64,000 bases of DNA from Salinarchaeum sp. Harcht-Bsk1 (GTDB taxonomy: Archaea > Halobacteriota > Halobacteria > Halobacteriales > Salinarchaeaceae), in contig NC_021313.1 in the NCBI RefSeq assembly GCF_000403645.1, positions 2,809,014-2,873,013 of the forward strand, read 5' to 3'. The position numbers were made by a program, and so were the translations under genes. The notes beneath the pieces were generated by a model. The model was not told where the DNA came from, searched no databases, and was given only the letters and a program-made list of their open reading frames with translations. Shown in pieces: positions 20,922-32,747 of the stretch (position 1 is its first letter; the number at the start of each line of letters is the position of its first letter).

Positions 20922-22868
20922 ATGTCACAACAGGAATCAGACGTCATCGCGGTCGTACTGCCCGACGGCTCCGAGCTCGAGGTCCCGCGTGGATCGACGA
21001 TCGAGGAGATCGCCTACGAGATCGGTCCCGGCCTCGGCGACGCCACCGCCGGTGGCCGGATCGACGGCGAACTCGTCGGCAAGGAACTCGCGGTGACCGA
21101 GGACGGCGCCGAGATCGAGATCGTCACCGAGGACAGCGACGAGTATCTGCGGGTAATGCGCCACACGGCCGCCCATGCCCTCGCCCAGGCCGTACAGCGC
21201 CACTACGACGACGTCGACCTCGCGATCGGGCCACCCACGGACGACGGGTTCTACTACGACTTCGACGACCTCGACGTCGACGAAGACGACCTCCCCGCCA
21301 TCCGCGAGGAGATGGAGGCGATCGTCGAGGAGGACCTCGACGTCGAGTACGAGCGCGTCTCGATCGAGGAGGCCCGCGATCGCCTGGCCGACCAGCCCTA
21401 CAAACTCGAACTCCTCGAAGAGTTCGCCGAGGAGGACGACACGGTCCACTTCTACTCCCAGGGCGAGTGGGAGGACCTCTGCAAGGGACCGCACGTCGAG
21501 TCCACGGGCGAGATCGGCGCCGTGGACCTGCTGGAGATCGCCGGCGCCTACTGGCGCGGCGACGAGGAGAACGAGATGCAGACGCGGATCTACGGCACGG
21601 CGTTCCGGAGCGAGGACGACCTCGAAGCGTTTCTGGAGCGCCGCCGCGAGGCCGAGGAGCGCGACCACCGCAAGATCGGGAACGAGATGGACCTGTTCTC
21701 GATCCAGGACCGCACGGGGCCCGGCCTCCCGCTGTACCACCCCAACGGGAAGACGATTCTCCGCGAGCTCGAGGGGTTCGTCGAGGACCTCAACCTCGAC
21801 GCGGACTACGAGTACGTCGAGACGCCCCACGTGTTCAAGACGGACCTCTGGAAGGAGAGCGGGCACTACGACAACTACGCCGACGACATGTTCCTCTTCG
21901 AGGTCGGCGACGACGAGTTCGGGCTGAAGCCGATGAACTGCCCGGGCCACGCCGCGATCTTCGACGACTCCGCCTGGTCCTACCGCGACCTGCCGATCCG
22001 CTACGCCGAGAACGGGAAGGTGTACCGCAAGGAACAGCGCGGCGAGCTTTCCGGGCTCTCCCGCGTCTGGGCATTCACGATCGACGACGGCCACCTGTTC
22101 GTCAAGCCCGACCAGATCCAGGCCGAGGTCGAGCGGATCATGGACATGATCAAGGAGGTGCTCGACACCTTCGGCCTCGACTACCAGATGTCGCTGGCGA
22201 CGCGACCCGAGAAGAGCGTCGGCTCCGACGAGATCTGGGAGAAGGCCGAATCGGCCCTCGAGTCCGTCCTCGAGGACCGGAAGCTCGACTACGGCGTCGA
22301 GGAGGGCGACGGCGCCTTCTACGGCCCGAAGATCGACTACGAGTTCGAGGACGCGATCGGGCGGTCCTGGGACGGACCGACGGTCCAGCTCGACTTCACG
22401 ATGCCCGAGCAGTTCGACCTCTCCTACGTCGGCGAGGACAACGAGGAACATCGCCCCGTCATGATCCACCGGGCGCTCTACGGCAGCTACGAGCGCTTCT
22501 TCATGATGCTCATCGAGCACTTCGAGGGGAAGTTCCCGCTCTGGCTCGCGCCCGAGCAGGTCCGCGTCCTCCCGATCACGGACGACAACGCCGAGTACGC
22601 CGAGTCCGTGGCGGCAGAACTCGACGACGCCGGCGTCCGCGTCGAAGTCGACGAGTCCGACAACCGGCTCCAGCGCAAGATCCGCGCCGCCCACGACGAC
22701 CGCGTTCCCTACCAGATCATCGTCGGCGACGACGAGCAGGAGGACGGCACGCTCTCCGTCCGCGACCGGAAGGAGCGCCAGGAGCACGGCGTCGACCCCG
22801 ACGACTTTTACGCACACCTCGAGGCCGAGCGCGCCGAGAAGCGGACGGAGCCGGACTTCCTGGATTAG
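20922..22868 (+). CDS. thrS: Threonyl-tRNA synthetase, bacterial type
   Basis: 648 residues. Charges tRNA-Thr with threonine. Order: TGS domain (about 8-70), editing domain with the HxxxH metal motif HTAAH at 81-85, class II catalytic core with [12 protein letters not shown] (zinc Cys), [20 protein letters not shown] (motif 2) and [18 protein letters not shown] (zinc His and motif 3), then anticodon-binding domain ([14 protein letters not shown]). It has the bacterial N-terminal editing domain, not the D-Tyr-deacylase-like one of many archaea; this is known in haloarchaea. Preceded by an unusual leader. Confidence 0.96.
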   Translation: MSQQESDVIAVVLPDGSELEVPRGSTIEEIAYEIGPGLGDATAGGRIDGELVGKELAVTEDGAEIEIVTEDSDEYLRVMRHTAAHALAQAVQRHYDDVDLAIGPPTDDGFYYDFDDLDVDEDDLPAIREEMEAIVEEDLDVEYERVSIEEARDRLADQPYKLELLEEFAEEDDTVHFYSQGEWEDLCKGPHVESTGEIGAVDLLEIAGAYWRGDEENEMQTRIYGTAFRSEDDLEAFLERRREAEERDHRKIGNEMDLFSIQDRTGPGLPLYHPNGKTILRELEGFVEDLNLDADYEYVETPHVFKTDLWKESGHYDNYADDMFLFEVGDDEFGLKPMNCPGHAAIFDDSAWSYRDLPIRYAENGKVYRKEQRGELSGLSRVWAFTIDDGHLFVKPDQIQAEVERIMDMIKEVLDTFGLDYQMSLATRPEKSVGSDEIWEKAESALESVLEDRKLDYGVEEGDGAFYGPKIDYEFEDAIGRSWDGPTVQLDFTMPEQFDLSYVGEDNEEHRPVMIHRALYGSYERFFMMLIEHFEGKFPLWLAPEQVRVLPITDDNAEYAESVAAELDDAGVRVEVDESDNRLQRKIRAAHDDRVPYQIIVGDDEQEDGTLSVRDRKERQEHGVDPDDFYAHLEAERAEKRTEPDFLD

Positions 22869-23175
22869 ATCGGCCGTCGGCGCCGCTTCTGCGATTCGTA
22901 TTCTGCAAAGACGAGAGCTGCCGGCGGCTGCTGGGCGGGATTTGACAGTCCACCGGGGTTTCGTGACCCTCGACAGATCCTCCCCGGTGGGAATGGAAGG
23001 GGCCGACCGCTCGTCGCTCGTAACGAAGCAAGCACCGCAGCCGAGCGAACGAAGTGAGCGAGGCGAGGAGCACAGCGAGTTAGGAGCGACGAGCGGGAGG
23101 GGGCTTCCAAGTGGTCTCCTGTTGCGGTCACGTTACCGACGCGAACGGAACATTCGAATCCGAGCGCAGCGATTC
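22869..23175. other. Gene-free region holding a structured repeat
   Basis: The 307 bases between thrS and the minus-strand aldo/keto reductase contain no gene. Most of it is the repeat at 22986-23125, described separately. Confidence 0.6.
22986..23125 (+). repeat. Structured repeat element, copy 1
   Basis: Begins GGTGGGAATGGAAGGGGCCG and ends with a GGGGGCTTCCAA...GTCTCCTGTTGC arm. TGGAAG (22994-22999) pairs with CTTCCA (23104-23109), and a 17-base stem at 23008-23024 pairs with 23079-23095 with one mismatch. The loop carries CAAGCACCG, GAACGAAGTGA and GAGGAGCACAGCGAG. The same ends and loop motifs recur at 32579-32720 with a different, also self-complementary, stem. Probably a structured RNA or mobile repeat. 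Confidence 0.7.
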
Positions 23176-23979
23176 CTAGACCAGGTCCCAGGGAGCACCG
23201 TCGAAGTCCACCACGCGGTACTCCTCCTCGATCGAATCGATCCGCTCCATCGCGTCGTCGCTCAGATCGACCTCCAGCGAGCCGTAGTTGTCCTCGATGT
23301 GCTCGTAGCTGGTCGCCTTCGGAATTGCCACGGCACCACGCTGGCGGAGCCACGCGAGACAGACCTGCGCGGGGCTCGCGTCCTGGTCCTCGGCGACCTC
23401 CTGAATCACGGGATCGTCGAAGACCTCGGTCTGCGCGAGCGGCGAGTAGGCCACCAGGTGATAGTCGTGCTCCTCCGCCAGCGCGAGGTGCTCCTCCTGC
23501 TGGCAGTAGGGATGACACTCGACCTGGTGTGCGAAGATCGGCGCGTCGAGAATCTCCCGTGCCTCCGCGAGCTGTTCGGGATTGAAGTTCGAGAGCCCGA
23601 CGTGCCGAATGTCGCCGCGGTCGACCAGCTCGTCGAACGCCGAGAGTGTCCCTTCCGGATCGTACGCGTCCAGCGGCCAGTGGACGTACAGCAGGTCGAT
23701 CGTGTCCACGCCGAGTTTCTCGAGGCTCTCCTCGGTCGTCCGGAGCACGTCGTCGTGGCCCAGGTCGCCGGTGTCGACCTTCGTCGCGAGGAAGATGTCG
23801 TCGCGATCGACGTCAGCGGCGGCGATGCCGTCGCCCACGGCATCCTCGTTGTCGTAGCCCTGCGCGGTGTCGATATGGCGATACCCCATCTCGAGCGCGT
23901 TTTTCACGCTCTCGGCGCACTGCTCGGGATCTTCGTTTTGCCAGGTGCCGAAACCGATCGGGGTCGGATCTCGCGTCAT
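23176..23979 (-). CDS. Aldo/keto reductase
   Basis: 267 residues, NAD(P)H-dependent carbonyl reductase of the TIM-barrel AKR family. The catalytic tetrad is visible: Asp in HIDTAQGYDNE with Tyr in the same motif (about residues 37-46), Lys in FLATKVDTG, His in LLYVHWPLD. GLSNFNPEQL and IPKATSYEHIEDN form the cofactor-binding region near the C-terminus. ATG 23979 gives the usual length; upstream frame is non-homologous. Substrate unknown. Followed on the same strand by nothing close; the neighbouring GNAT gene lies 71 bases upstream on the same strand. Confidence 0.92.
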   Translation of the reverse strand: MTRDPTPIGFGTWQNEDPEQCAESVKNALEMGYRHIDTAQGYDNEDAVGDGIAAADVDRDDIFLATKVDTGDLGHDDVLRTTEESLEKLGVDTIDLLYVHWPLDAYDPEGTLSAFDELVDRGDIRHVGLSNFNPEQLAEAREILDAPIFAHQVECHPYCQQEEHLALAEEHDYHLVAYSPLAQTEVFDDPVIQEVAEDQDASPAQVCLAWLRQRGAVAIPKATSYEHIEDNYGSLEVDLSDDAMERIDSIEEEYRVVDFDGAPWDLV

Positions 23980-24050
23980 GCCCTCCCGTCCCCGCCTCGC
24001 ATTGAAAAGGGGTCGACTGGCGGCAAATCGCGACCCCCACAAACCGGGTC

Positions 24051-24545
24051 TCAGAGCGTCCTCCGGTACCGATACCGTTCGACGCCCGTCACGTCGTCTG
24101 CGGTCGTCTCCACGACGGTGTACCCTTCGTCCTCGTAGAGTGCTTGCGCGGCTCGAAGCGGTTCGATCGTCTCCAGCACCGCGGTCTCGAACCCCGCCGC
24201 ACGCGCCCGGCGCTCCAGTTCCGCGAGGATTCGCCGCGCGTACCCGTTTCGCTGGTGATCCGGATGGACGCGCATTCGTTTGACCTCGACCGTCCGGTCG
24301 TCGATCGGCAGCCACCCGCCGATCGCGACGATCGCTCGGTGGTCTTCGGTCGCGTCACGGCGCTCGCCGACGAGAAATTCGCCGCCTGACTCGATGTAGT
24401 GGGACTCGACGTTGCAGATGTCCTCGTCCACGGCCGCTTCCTCCACGAACGCCAGTGGCGACGCTCGGAGCGCGGCTTCGTGAACGTCCCAGACCTCGTC
24501 CGCGTCCTCGGAGCGGTACTGGCGGACGTCGATAGTATCGCCCAT
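24051..24545 (-). CDS. GNAT family N-acetyltransferase
   Basis: 164 residues. The acetyl-CoA binding loop is MRVHPDHQRNGYARRILAEL (about 94-113), preceded by the strand IVAIGGWLPI and followed by the C-terminal ALYEDEGYTVVE. N-terminal DVRQYRSEDADEVWDVHEAA is the usual substrate helix. A TATA-like AGTATTA sits about 27 bases before ATG 24545. Substrate cannot be inferred. It is upstream of the aldo/keto reductase gene on the same strand with 71 bases between them. Confidence 0.88.
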   Translation of the reverse strand: MGDTIDVRQYRSEDADEVWDVHEAALRASPLAFVEEAAVDEDICNVESHYIESGGEFLVGERRDATEDHRAIVAIGGWLPIDDRTVEVKRMRVHPDHQRNGYARRILAELERRARAAGFETAVLETIEPLRAAQALYEDEGYTVVETTADDVTGVERYRYRRTL

Positions 24546-24671
24546 ACTGGCACGATCGCAACGACTCTCGGTAATACTAGTGCAATTGGATATTATTGCA
24601 GGTACTATCCCGTCGTCACGGCAACGTGTCCGACGGGGTCGCTCCCGTCGATTCGACGGGCCGACCGCCGC

Positions 24672-25724
24672 TCACTCGAAGTGGATGAGCGGCTTCACGA
24701 TGTCGTCGGACTTCTCGTCCATCATGTCGAAGGCCGTCTCGATCTCGTCGAAGTCGAACTCGTGGGTCGTCATCTTCGTGGGGTCGACCCTGTCCTGCTC
24801 GAGCATCCTGAGCAGCCGGCGGATCCGCAGGCTTCCGCCGGGACAGAGGTCGGTGACGATCGATATCTCGGCCATGCCGACGCCCCACTCCTCGCGTGGG
24901 ATGTGCCTGAACTCGCCCTCGCCGTGGTAGCCGACGTTCGAGACCGTGCCGCCGGGTTTCGTCGCGCGGATGCAGTCCTTGAGCGTCTCGTCTGCGCCGA
25001 GGGCTTCGATCGCCGAATCGACGCCCTCGCCGTCCGTGAGGTCCATGATCTGCTCGACGGGGTCGCCCTCCTGGAAGTCGACGACGTGATCGGCGCCGTA
25101 CTCGCGGGCGAGCTCCTTGCGGTTCTCCATCGTCTCGACGGCGATCACCTCGCCGGCGCCCTGGAGGCGGGCGCCCTTCGTCGCCATCAGGCCGACCGGC
25201 CCCTGCGCGAAGACGGCGACCGTACCGCCCATCGGGATGTCGGCGTTCTCCGCGCCGGCGAAGCCCGTCGAGAGCATGTCGGCCGTGTAGCACGCTTCGT
25301 GGTCCGAGACGCCGTCGGGGATGTGCGCGACGTTGCCGTCGGCGTCGTTGACGTGGAAGTAGTCGGCGAACGCGCCGTCCTTGACGTTCGCGAACTTCCA
25401 GCCGCCCAGGGCCTGGTTCGACTGGGACGGGTGGCCGTCCTGGGCCGCCGTGGAGTTCCAGTCCGGCGTGATCGCACCGACGGCGACGCGATCGCCGGGC
25501 TCGAAGCGTTCGACGTGATCACCTACCTCCTCGACGATACCGACGGCCTCGTGGCCCAGCGTGAGGTCCTCCCGATCGCCGATCGCGCCGTGGACCGTGT
25601 GACAGTCCGAGGTGCAGATCAGCCCCACTGTCGGTCGGACGATCGCGTCCATCGGCCCTGGCTCGGGCCGTTCTTTCTCGACGATACCCGTCACTCCGAT
25701 CGATCGCATGACGAAGGCTTCCAT
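24672..25724 (-). CDS. Zinc-dependent secondary alcohol dehydrogenase
   Basis: 350 residues. Aligns end to end with the Thermoanaerobacter/Clostridium secondary-alcohol dehydrogenase pattern: MEAFVMRSIG start, zinc ligands Cys37 (GLICTSDCHTVHG), His58-Glu59 (TLGHEAVG) and Asp149 (YTADMLSTGF), GGWKFANVKDGAFADYFHVN, WGVGMAEISIV, LCPGGSLR. After strand 2 of the Rossmann fold is AVETMEN: an acidic residue where the NADP+-specific homologues have GSR, so I infer NAD+ preference. ATG 25724 matches the family start; a GTG at 25733 nearer the likely transcription start is an alternative. Confidence 0.9.
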   Translation of the reverse strand: MEAFVMRSIGVTGIVEKERPEPGPMDAIVRPTVGLICTSDCHTVHGAIGDREDLTLGHEAVGIVEEVGDHVERFEPGDRVAVGAITPDWNSTAAQDGHPSQSNQALGGWKFANVKDGAFADYFHVNDADGNVAHIPDGVSDHEACYTADMLSTGFAGAENADIPMGGTVAVFAQGPVGLMATKGARLQGAGEVIAVETMENRKELAREYGADHVVDFQEGDPVEQIMDLTDGEGVDSAIEALGADETLKDCIRATKPGGTVSNVGYHGEGEFRHIPREEWGVGMAEISIVTDLCPGGSLRIRRLLRMLEQDRVDPTKMTTHEFDFDEIETAFDMMDEKSDDIVKPLIHFE

Positions 25725-25870
25725 CGGGGACACCAAGGTGTGGTTCGGTAGCTCGGAGCATAATACTCGGGAACGACCTCACGACGTGGAATCCAGTTGG
25801 TACGCATCGGTGCGCGGTCCCGCCTCGTGCGAACGTTCGGCCCGTCGAGGCGTGCGAGGCGCCAGTGGGG

Positions 25871-26215
25871 TCAGGCCTCGTACTCGCTCGGGTCGATCCA
25901 CTTCTCGGCCCAGGCGTCGAGTTCGTCGAACACCACCTCCAGATCCTCGCCCTTCTCCGTGAGTCCGTAGAACACCGCGATCGGCGCCGCTTCTTCCGTC
26001 CGACGCTCGACGAGACCGGCCTCCATCAGCGCGTCGAGGCTCTGGGAGAGCGTCCGCGAGCTCGCTCCCGTCGCCTCTTTCAGTTCGTTGAACCGTAGTT
26101 CACCGTCCTGCAGGTCGTGGAGCACGTGGAGTCGCCACTGGGTGCCGATCTCGTCCATGGTCTCGGCCGTGGGACACGACTGGGGATCCACGGCCACGTC
26201 GTCGTCCGCCTGCAT
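25871..26215 (-). CDS. HxlR family transcriptional regulator
   Basis: 114 residues. HxlR-type winged helix: CPTAETMDEIGTQWRLHVLH then LRFNELKEATGASSRTLSQS (recognition region) and GLVERRTEEAAPIAVFYGL (wing). This family often senses quinones, aldehydes or oxidants through a Cys; the single Cys14 is at the usual sensing position. Divergent from a small ORF, doxX and a hydroquinone-reductase-like gene; two matching palindromes lie between, so I infer autoregulation plus control of that operon. Confidence 0.88.
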   Translation of the reverse strand: MQADDDVAVDPQSCPTAETMDEIGTQWRLHVLHDLQDGELRFNELKEATGASSRTLSQSLDALMEAGLVERRTEEAAPIAVFYGLTEKGEDLEVVFDELDAWAEKWIDPSEYEA

Positions 26216-26288
26216 GGGCGGTACAACTGGTCGTTCGTGCAAAAATCCTCTGCCCGCCGAGAGCCGCGGGTGGTCCTCGTAGGCCGCC

Positions 26289-26306
26289 GGTGTACTTCGG
26301 TACACC
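26289..26306. promoter_or_regulatory. Palindromic operator candidate 1
   Basis: GGTGTAC-TTCG-GTACACC, a perfect 7-bp inverted repeat around a 4-base centre. It lies between the divergent hxlR and doxX promoters, 38 bases (centre to centre) from a near-identical palindrome. Likely HxlR dimer site. Confidence 0.6.
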
Positions 26307-26326
26307 TGGTCCGACCGACGCCACCC

Positions 26327-26344
26327 GGTATACTATAATATACC
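26327..26344. promoter_or_regulatory. Palindromic operator candidate 2 over the doxX TATA box
   Basis: GGTATACTATAATATACC has arms GGTATA/TATACC and shares the GGTRTAC...TAYACC consensus with the site at 26289. Its AT-rich centre is itself the best TATA box for the rightward operon, so a bound regulator would block TBP directly. Confidence 0.6.
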
Positions 26345-26352
26345 TGACACTT

Positions 26353-26469
26353 ATGTCGTCCGCGGTCGTTCGTCGACACGCGATGGAACGAACCAACGCA
26401 CTCGACTCGATCGTGTCGACGACTGACCGACCGTCCTGCAGCGTCGCTGTCTCCGAGGTGGTCGCCTGA
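26353..26469 (+). CDS. Possible small ORF coupled to doxX
   Basis: A 38-codon frame from ATG 26353 (or 28 codons from ATG 26383) ending TGA at 26467-26469, where the A of the stop is the first base of the doxX ATG. It sits directly after the promoter, so it would be translated first on the transcript. No domain; one Cys. It may be a small protein or a translational-coupling leader; it may also be chance. Confidence 0.35.
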   Translation: MSSAVVRRHAMERTNALDSIVSTTDRPSCSVAVSEVVA

Positions 26470-26888
26470 TGGCCTTTGAATCGACCGGAGCGGGTCTCGC
26501 ACTGCTGCTCGGCCGCCTGGCCTTCGCGAGCGTGCTCGGATTTCTGGCGGTCGGGAACCTCCAGGACATGGACGAGACGATCGCCTACGCGAAGAGCAAG
26601 GGCGCCCCGCTCGCCGGACTGACGGTCCCGCTTTCCAGCCTCGCGTTGCTGGCCGGCGCGGCGGCGATCGCCCTCGGCGCGTTCCCGCTGGTCGGCGCGC
26701 TCGCGATCGGCGCCTTCCTCGTCGGCGTCACGCCGATCATGCACGACTTCTGGACGCAGGAGGGGATGGACCGCCAGAACGAGTTCATCCACTTCCTGAA
26801 GAACGTCGGTCTCGGCGGTGGCGCTGCGGTCTTCGCCGCCCTCGCGACGCTCTCCTGGCCCTACGCCCTGGGCCTCACCGTGCTGTAG
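26469..26888 (+). CDS. DoxX family membrane protein
   Basis: 139 residues with four hydrophobic segments (LALLLGRLAFASVLGFLAVG, LTVPLSSLALLAGAAAIALG, PLVGALAIGAFLVGVTPIMH, VGLGGGAAVFAALATLSW). The Arg in the first helix and the HDFW motif after the third are usual in DoxX proteins, which are tied to thiol/oxidative stress and quinone-linked processes. Its ATG overlaps the stop of a small ORF; the next gene, a glutathionyl-hydroquinone-reductase-like enzyme, starts 47 bases on. Confidence 0.85.
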   Translation: MAFESTGAGLALLLGRLAFASVLGFLAVGNLQDMDETIAYAKSKGAPLAGLTVPLSSLALLAGAAAIALGAFPLVGALAIGAFLVGVTPIMHDFWTQEGMDRQNEFIHFLKNVGLGGGAAVFAALATLSWPYALGLTVL

Positions 26889-26935
26889 GCGATCCGGATC
26901 GCGCTGGAATCACGACCAATCACCTTCCTATCCAC

Positions 26936-27928
26936 ATGGGACGACTCATCGACGGCGACTGGCACGCCGACGTATCGAACCTCGCGACCGACGACGTACC
27001 GTTCGAACCCGACGCGTTCGACGGTAGGATCGACGCCGATGGCCCGCATCCACCCGATCCCGAGCGCTACCACCTCTACGTCTCGTGGGCCTGCCCCTGG
27101 GCTCACGGCACCCTGCTGACGCGCGCCCTTCTCGGGCTCGACGACGAGATCGGCATCAGCGTCGTCGATCCCCACCGGCAAGACGACGGCTGGGAGTTCA
27201 CCCCGGAGAAAGACGGCTGCACCCCAGACAGGATCGGCGGGAACGACTTCCTCCGCGAGGTCTACACCGACGCCGATCCGACCTACACCGGCCGCGTCTC
27301 CGTGCCACTGCTCTGGGACGAGGAAGCCGGGACGATCGTGAACGGGGAATCCGACGAAATCATGCGCATGCTGGCCGCGGCGTTCGGCGACCGGGCCCCC
27401 AACGACGAGAACGCCGACGTCGATCTCTACCCCGAGGCCCGCCGCGCCGAGATCGACGAGGCGATCGAGGCCCTCTACGGACCGATCAACCGCGGCGTCT
27501 ACTACGCCGGGTTCGCGGACAGCCAGTCCGACCACGAGGCGGCCGTCGAGACCGTGTTCGACGCGCTCGACCACTGGGAATCCGTGCTCGCCGACCAGCG
27601 ATTCCTGCTCGGTGATCGGCTCACGCTCGCCGACCTCCGACTGTTCGCGACGCTCGTCCGGTTCGACGCGGTCTACTACACCCACTTCGGCGTCAATCGG
27701 AAGCGCATCGTCGAGTATCAGAATCTCTGGGGGTTCACCCGAGACGTCTTCCAGACCGGCACCGTCGCACGGACGGTCGACCTCGACCAGATCAAGGCCC
27801 ACTACTACCGCTCTCACGAGGAGCTCAACCCGTCCGGGTTCGTCCCGGTTGGCCCGGAGCTCGACTTCGCAGCGCCCCACGATCGTGACCGGCTCGCAGA
27901 TCGCGACCCGCTCGGCGCCGCCGACTGA
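26936..27928 (+). CDS. Glutathionyl-hydroquinone reductase-like Xi-class GST
   Basis: 330 residues, whole-length match to the Xi-class (EcYqjG/PcpF-type). Thioredoxin-fold domain with catalytic Cys in YVSWACPWAHGTLL (about residues 48-61); signature VPLLWDEEAGTIVNGES and the dimer/active-site region NRGVYYAGFADSQ; C-terminal helical domain with LGDRLTLADLRLFATLVRFD. Enzymes of this class remove a thiol from thiolated hydroquinones. Haloarchaea use gamma-glutamylcysteine instead of glutathione, so the true thiol is probably that. Co-transcribed with doxX under the HxlR-type regulator by inference. Confidence 0.9.
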   Translation: MGRLIDGDWHADVSNLATDDVPFEPDAFDGRIDADGPHPPDPERYHLYVSWACPWAHGTLLTRALLGLDDEIGISVVDPHRQDDGWEFTPEKDGCTPDRIGGNDFLREVYTDADPTYTGRVSVPLLWDEEAGTIVNGESDEIMRMLAAAFGDRAPNDENADVDLYPEARRAEIDEAIEALYGPINRGVYYAGFADSQSDHEAAVETVFDALDHWESVLADQRFLLGDRLTLADLRLFATLVRFDAVYYTHFGVNRKRIVEYQNLWGFTRDVFQTGTVARTVDLDQIKAHYYRSHEELNPSGFVPVGPELDFAAPHDRDRLADRDPLGAAD

Positions 27929-27937
27929 CCGAGGGCC

Positions 27938-28798
27938 TCAGTCGAGTTCGTCGAGCTCTTCGTCGGCGTCGTCCACTGCTCCTCGCTCCTCGTTCGGGGG
28001 CTCCTCGTCAGCCCGCTCCTCACGCACGGCAGTCGGATCATCGGGTGAGACCGCCGCGGTCTGCTGACCGGCGAAGGCGTCCTGAATCCGATCGACCTGT
28101 GCGACGTTGCGAACGTTGTCGAGCGTCAGCTGGTCCCGCTGTGCCGCGCCCTTCCCGGTCGCGACGCCGCTCGTCAGGATGCTCTTGACGCCGTCCTCGA
28201 TCGTCATGTCGACGTCGTAGACGCGATCGGTCGGAACGCAGGTGAGGAAGCCGCCGGTCACGTGATTGGGCGCCATCGGCACGAACAGCGTCATCATGTC
28301 CTCGTGATCGGTCGCGTCCTCGACGGCCTCGGGCGCGGCACTGGTCTGAAAGCCGATCACGTACATGTCTTCGTCCAGGCACTGGACGAGCTTGACGTCC
28401 TGGAAGTTCTCGTCCTCCGTCGTCAGCATCACGTCGCCCATCCGCCGGAAGCTCTTGTAGACGGTCCCGATCCCGGGGATCGACGCGATCGCCATGTCCA
28501 GCACCTCGATCACGCGCTCGCCGTACCGGTTGTGCCCGACCGAGCCGACGGCGAGGACGATCCCCAGGAGGATCACCAGCGCGATCAGCTCCGCGAGGAA
28601 GTCGACGACGTACTCGTAGATCCCGATGTCGATCAGGAACCTGACCAGCTCGACCTGCCGGAAGGTGTCGATCAATCCGACGTACTCGAGGAGGTCGACG
28701 AACGGTCCGAGCGCCCGGCCGATGTACGACAGCGCGACGCTGATCAGAAAGACCGTGACGATGACCGGGACGATGATCGCGACGCCCCGGAAGAACAC
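27938..28798 (-). CDS. DUF502 membrane protein
   Basis: 286 residues from GTG 28798. Two membrane segments (VAIIVPVIVTVFLISVALSY, LIALVILLGIVLAVGSVG), then a soluble domain with the DUF502 motifs IPGIGTVYKSFRRMGD, FVPMAPNHVTGGFLTCVP and the C-terminal acidic tail. The coding pattern continues upstream in this frame to about 28850 without a start codon, while an ATG at 28878 lies in another frame; one extra G in the GGGG run at 28850-28853 would join them. So the N-terminus may be about 25 residues longer. Function unknown. Confidence 0.82.
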   Translation of the reverse strand: MFFRGVAIIVPVIVTVFLISVALSYIGRALGPFVDLLEYVGLIDTFRQVELVRFLIDIGIYEYVVDFLAELIALVILLGIVLAVGSVGHNRYGERVIEVLDMAIASIPGIGTVYKSFRRMGDVMLTTEDENFQDVKLVQCLDEDMYVIGFQTSAAPEAVEDATDHEDMMTLFVPMAPNHVTGGFLTCVPTDRVYDVDMTIEDGVKSILTSGVATGKGAAQRDQLTLDNVRNVAQVDRIQDAFAGQQTAAVSPDDPTAVREERADEEPPNEERGAVDDADEELDELD

Positions 28799-29013
28799 GC
28801 TCCAGAAGTGGTCGTAGATCGCTCGAATGGCCTCGAACGGCGACGTGGAGGGGCGTCCGGTTTCGTGGCCTTGCTCATCAGGCTAGTACGACCGCGTTCG
28901 ACGGAAAGTCGCTTCGACTGGTGGTGTGTGAACCAGTAGGCGTGGCCGCCGGCACTCGTCGAGTGCGCGTGGGCATCAACTGGTGCTCGCGAAGAAATTC
29001 GCGGTGCGAGCGA

Positions 29014-32034
<3,021 letters not shown>

Positions 32035-32172
32035 TCGGACCGCGGTATGCGCGGCCGCCACCTGTACCCATCGGTTTCGGAAGCGACCCGTTTGGCTCCG
32101 CGTCCCGCGAGCGGCCGGCCACGGCGCCGAAGCGTCGCAACGACTAACCCCGACCGTCGAGGAGTGCGAGTC

Positions 32173-32469
32173 ATGACCGACGCCGAGCGGACGACGCGCG
32201 AGCGGATCGCGGAGCGGCTCCGGGAGGGCCCTGCGACTGCGAGCGACCTCGCGGAGCACTTCACGATCCCGACCGACGTCGCGATCGACCACGTTCGACA
32301 CGTCGCCGCGACGCTCGACGGTACCGACGAGCAGGTCGTCGTGGCGCCGCCGGAGTGCCGGGACTGCGGGTTCGACGGGTTCGACGACCCCGCGAATCGG
32401 CCCTCGCGGTGTCCGGAGTGCAAGAGCGAGTCGCTCGAGGAGCCGACGTTCGCGATCGAGAGCCTCTAG
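32173..32469 (+). CDS. Small HTH plus zinc-ribbon regulator
   Basis: 98 residues. An N-terminal winged helix (ERIAERLREGPATASDLAEH) and a C-terminal rubredoxin-type zinc ribbon (CRDCGFDGFDDPANRPSRCP then C). This pairing is common in archaeal transcription regulators and is known as a predicted transcriptional regulator with a Zn finger. Divergent from uvrA with 138 bases between, so it may control uvrA, though no operator is evident. Confidence 0.75.
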   Translation: MTDAERTTRERIAERLREGPATASDLAEHFTIPTDVAIDHVRHVAATLDGTDEQVVVAPPECRDCGFDGFDDPANRPSRCPECKSESLEEPTFAIESL

Positions 32470-32578
32470 GATCTGAACCGTAGCCTCGGAATTGTTGCTC
32501 CAACGAGGAGAGTTGTCCCGTCTATCCGCGAGCTTTCACTCACCACAGGGGCTCCGTGGGACTGACCGATTGCCGTCG

Positions 32579-32720
32579 GGTGGGACTGGAAGGGGCCGAT
32601 CGATGCGGGAAGCACGGCGACGCAAGCACCGGAAGGAGGGAACGAAGTGACTGACTGAGGAGCGCAGCGAGCCGCGCGACCGCATCGATCGGGGGCTTCC
32701 AACCGGTCTGCTGTTCCTGC
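32579..32720 (+). repeat. Structured repeat element, copy 2
   Basis: Same architecture as the copy at 22986: GGTGGGACTGGAAGGGGCCG start, TGGAAG (32587-32592) with CTTCCA (32696-32701), stem 32596-32608 perfectly complementary to 32680-32692, loop motifs CGCAAGCACCG, GAACGAAGTGA, GAGGAGCGCAGCGAG, and a GGTCTGCTGTTCC tail. The inner stem differs from copy 1 but remains paired, i.e. compensatory change. It lies between a small plus-strand regulator and pabC. Confidence 0.7.
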
Positions 32721-32747
32721 AATCGCCGCAGGGCAGAGGAGCTAGAT

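Noticed and set aside
20937-22817. 626-codon minus-strand frame opposite thrS
   Set aside because: Shadow of thrS codon use (Val/Asp/Leu-rich), no motif.
22942-24138. 398-codon plus-strand frame over the aldo/keto reductase
   Set aside because: Starts in the structured repeat and runs antisense to a clear AKR gene.
24550-24600. GCAAT...ATTGC near-palindrome ahead of the GNAT gene
   Set aside because: Five-base arms in AT-rich DNA; too weak to call an operator.
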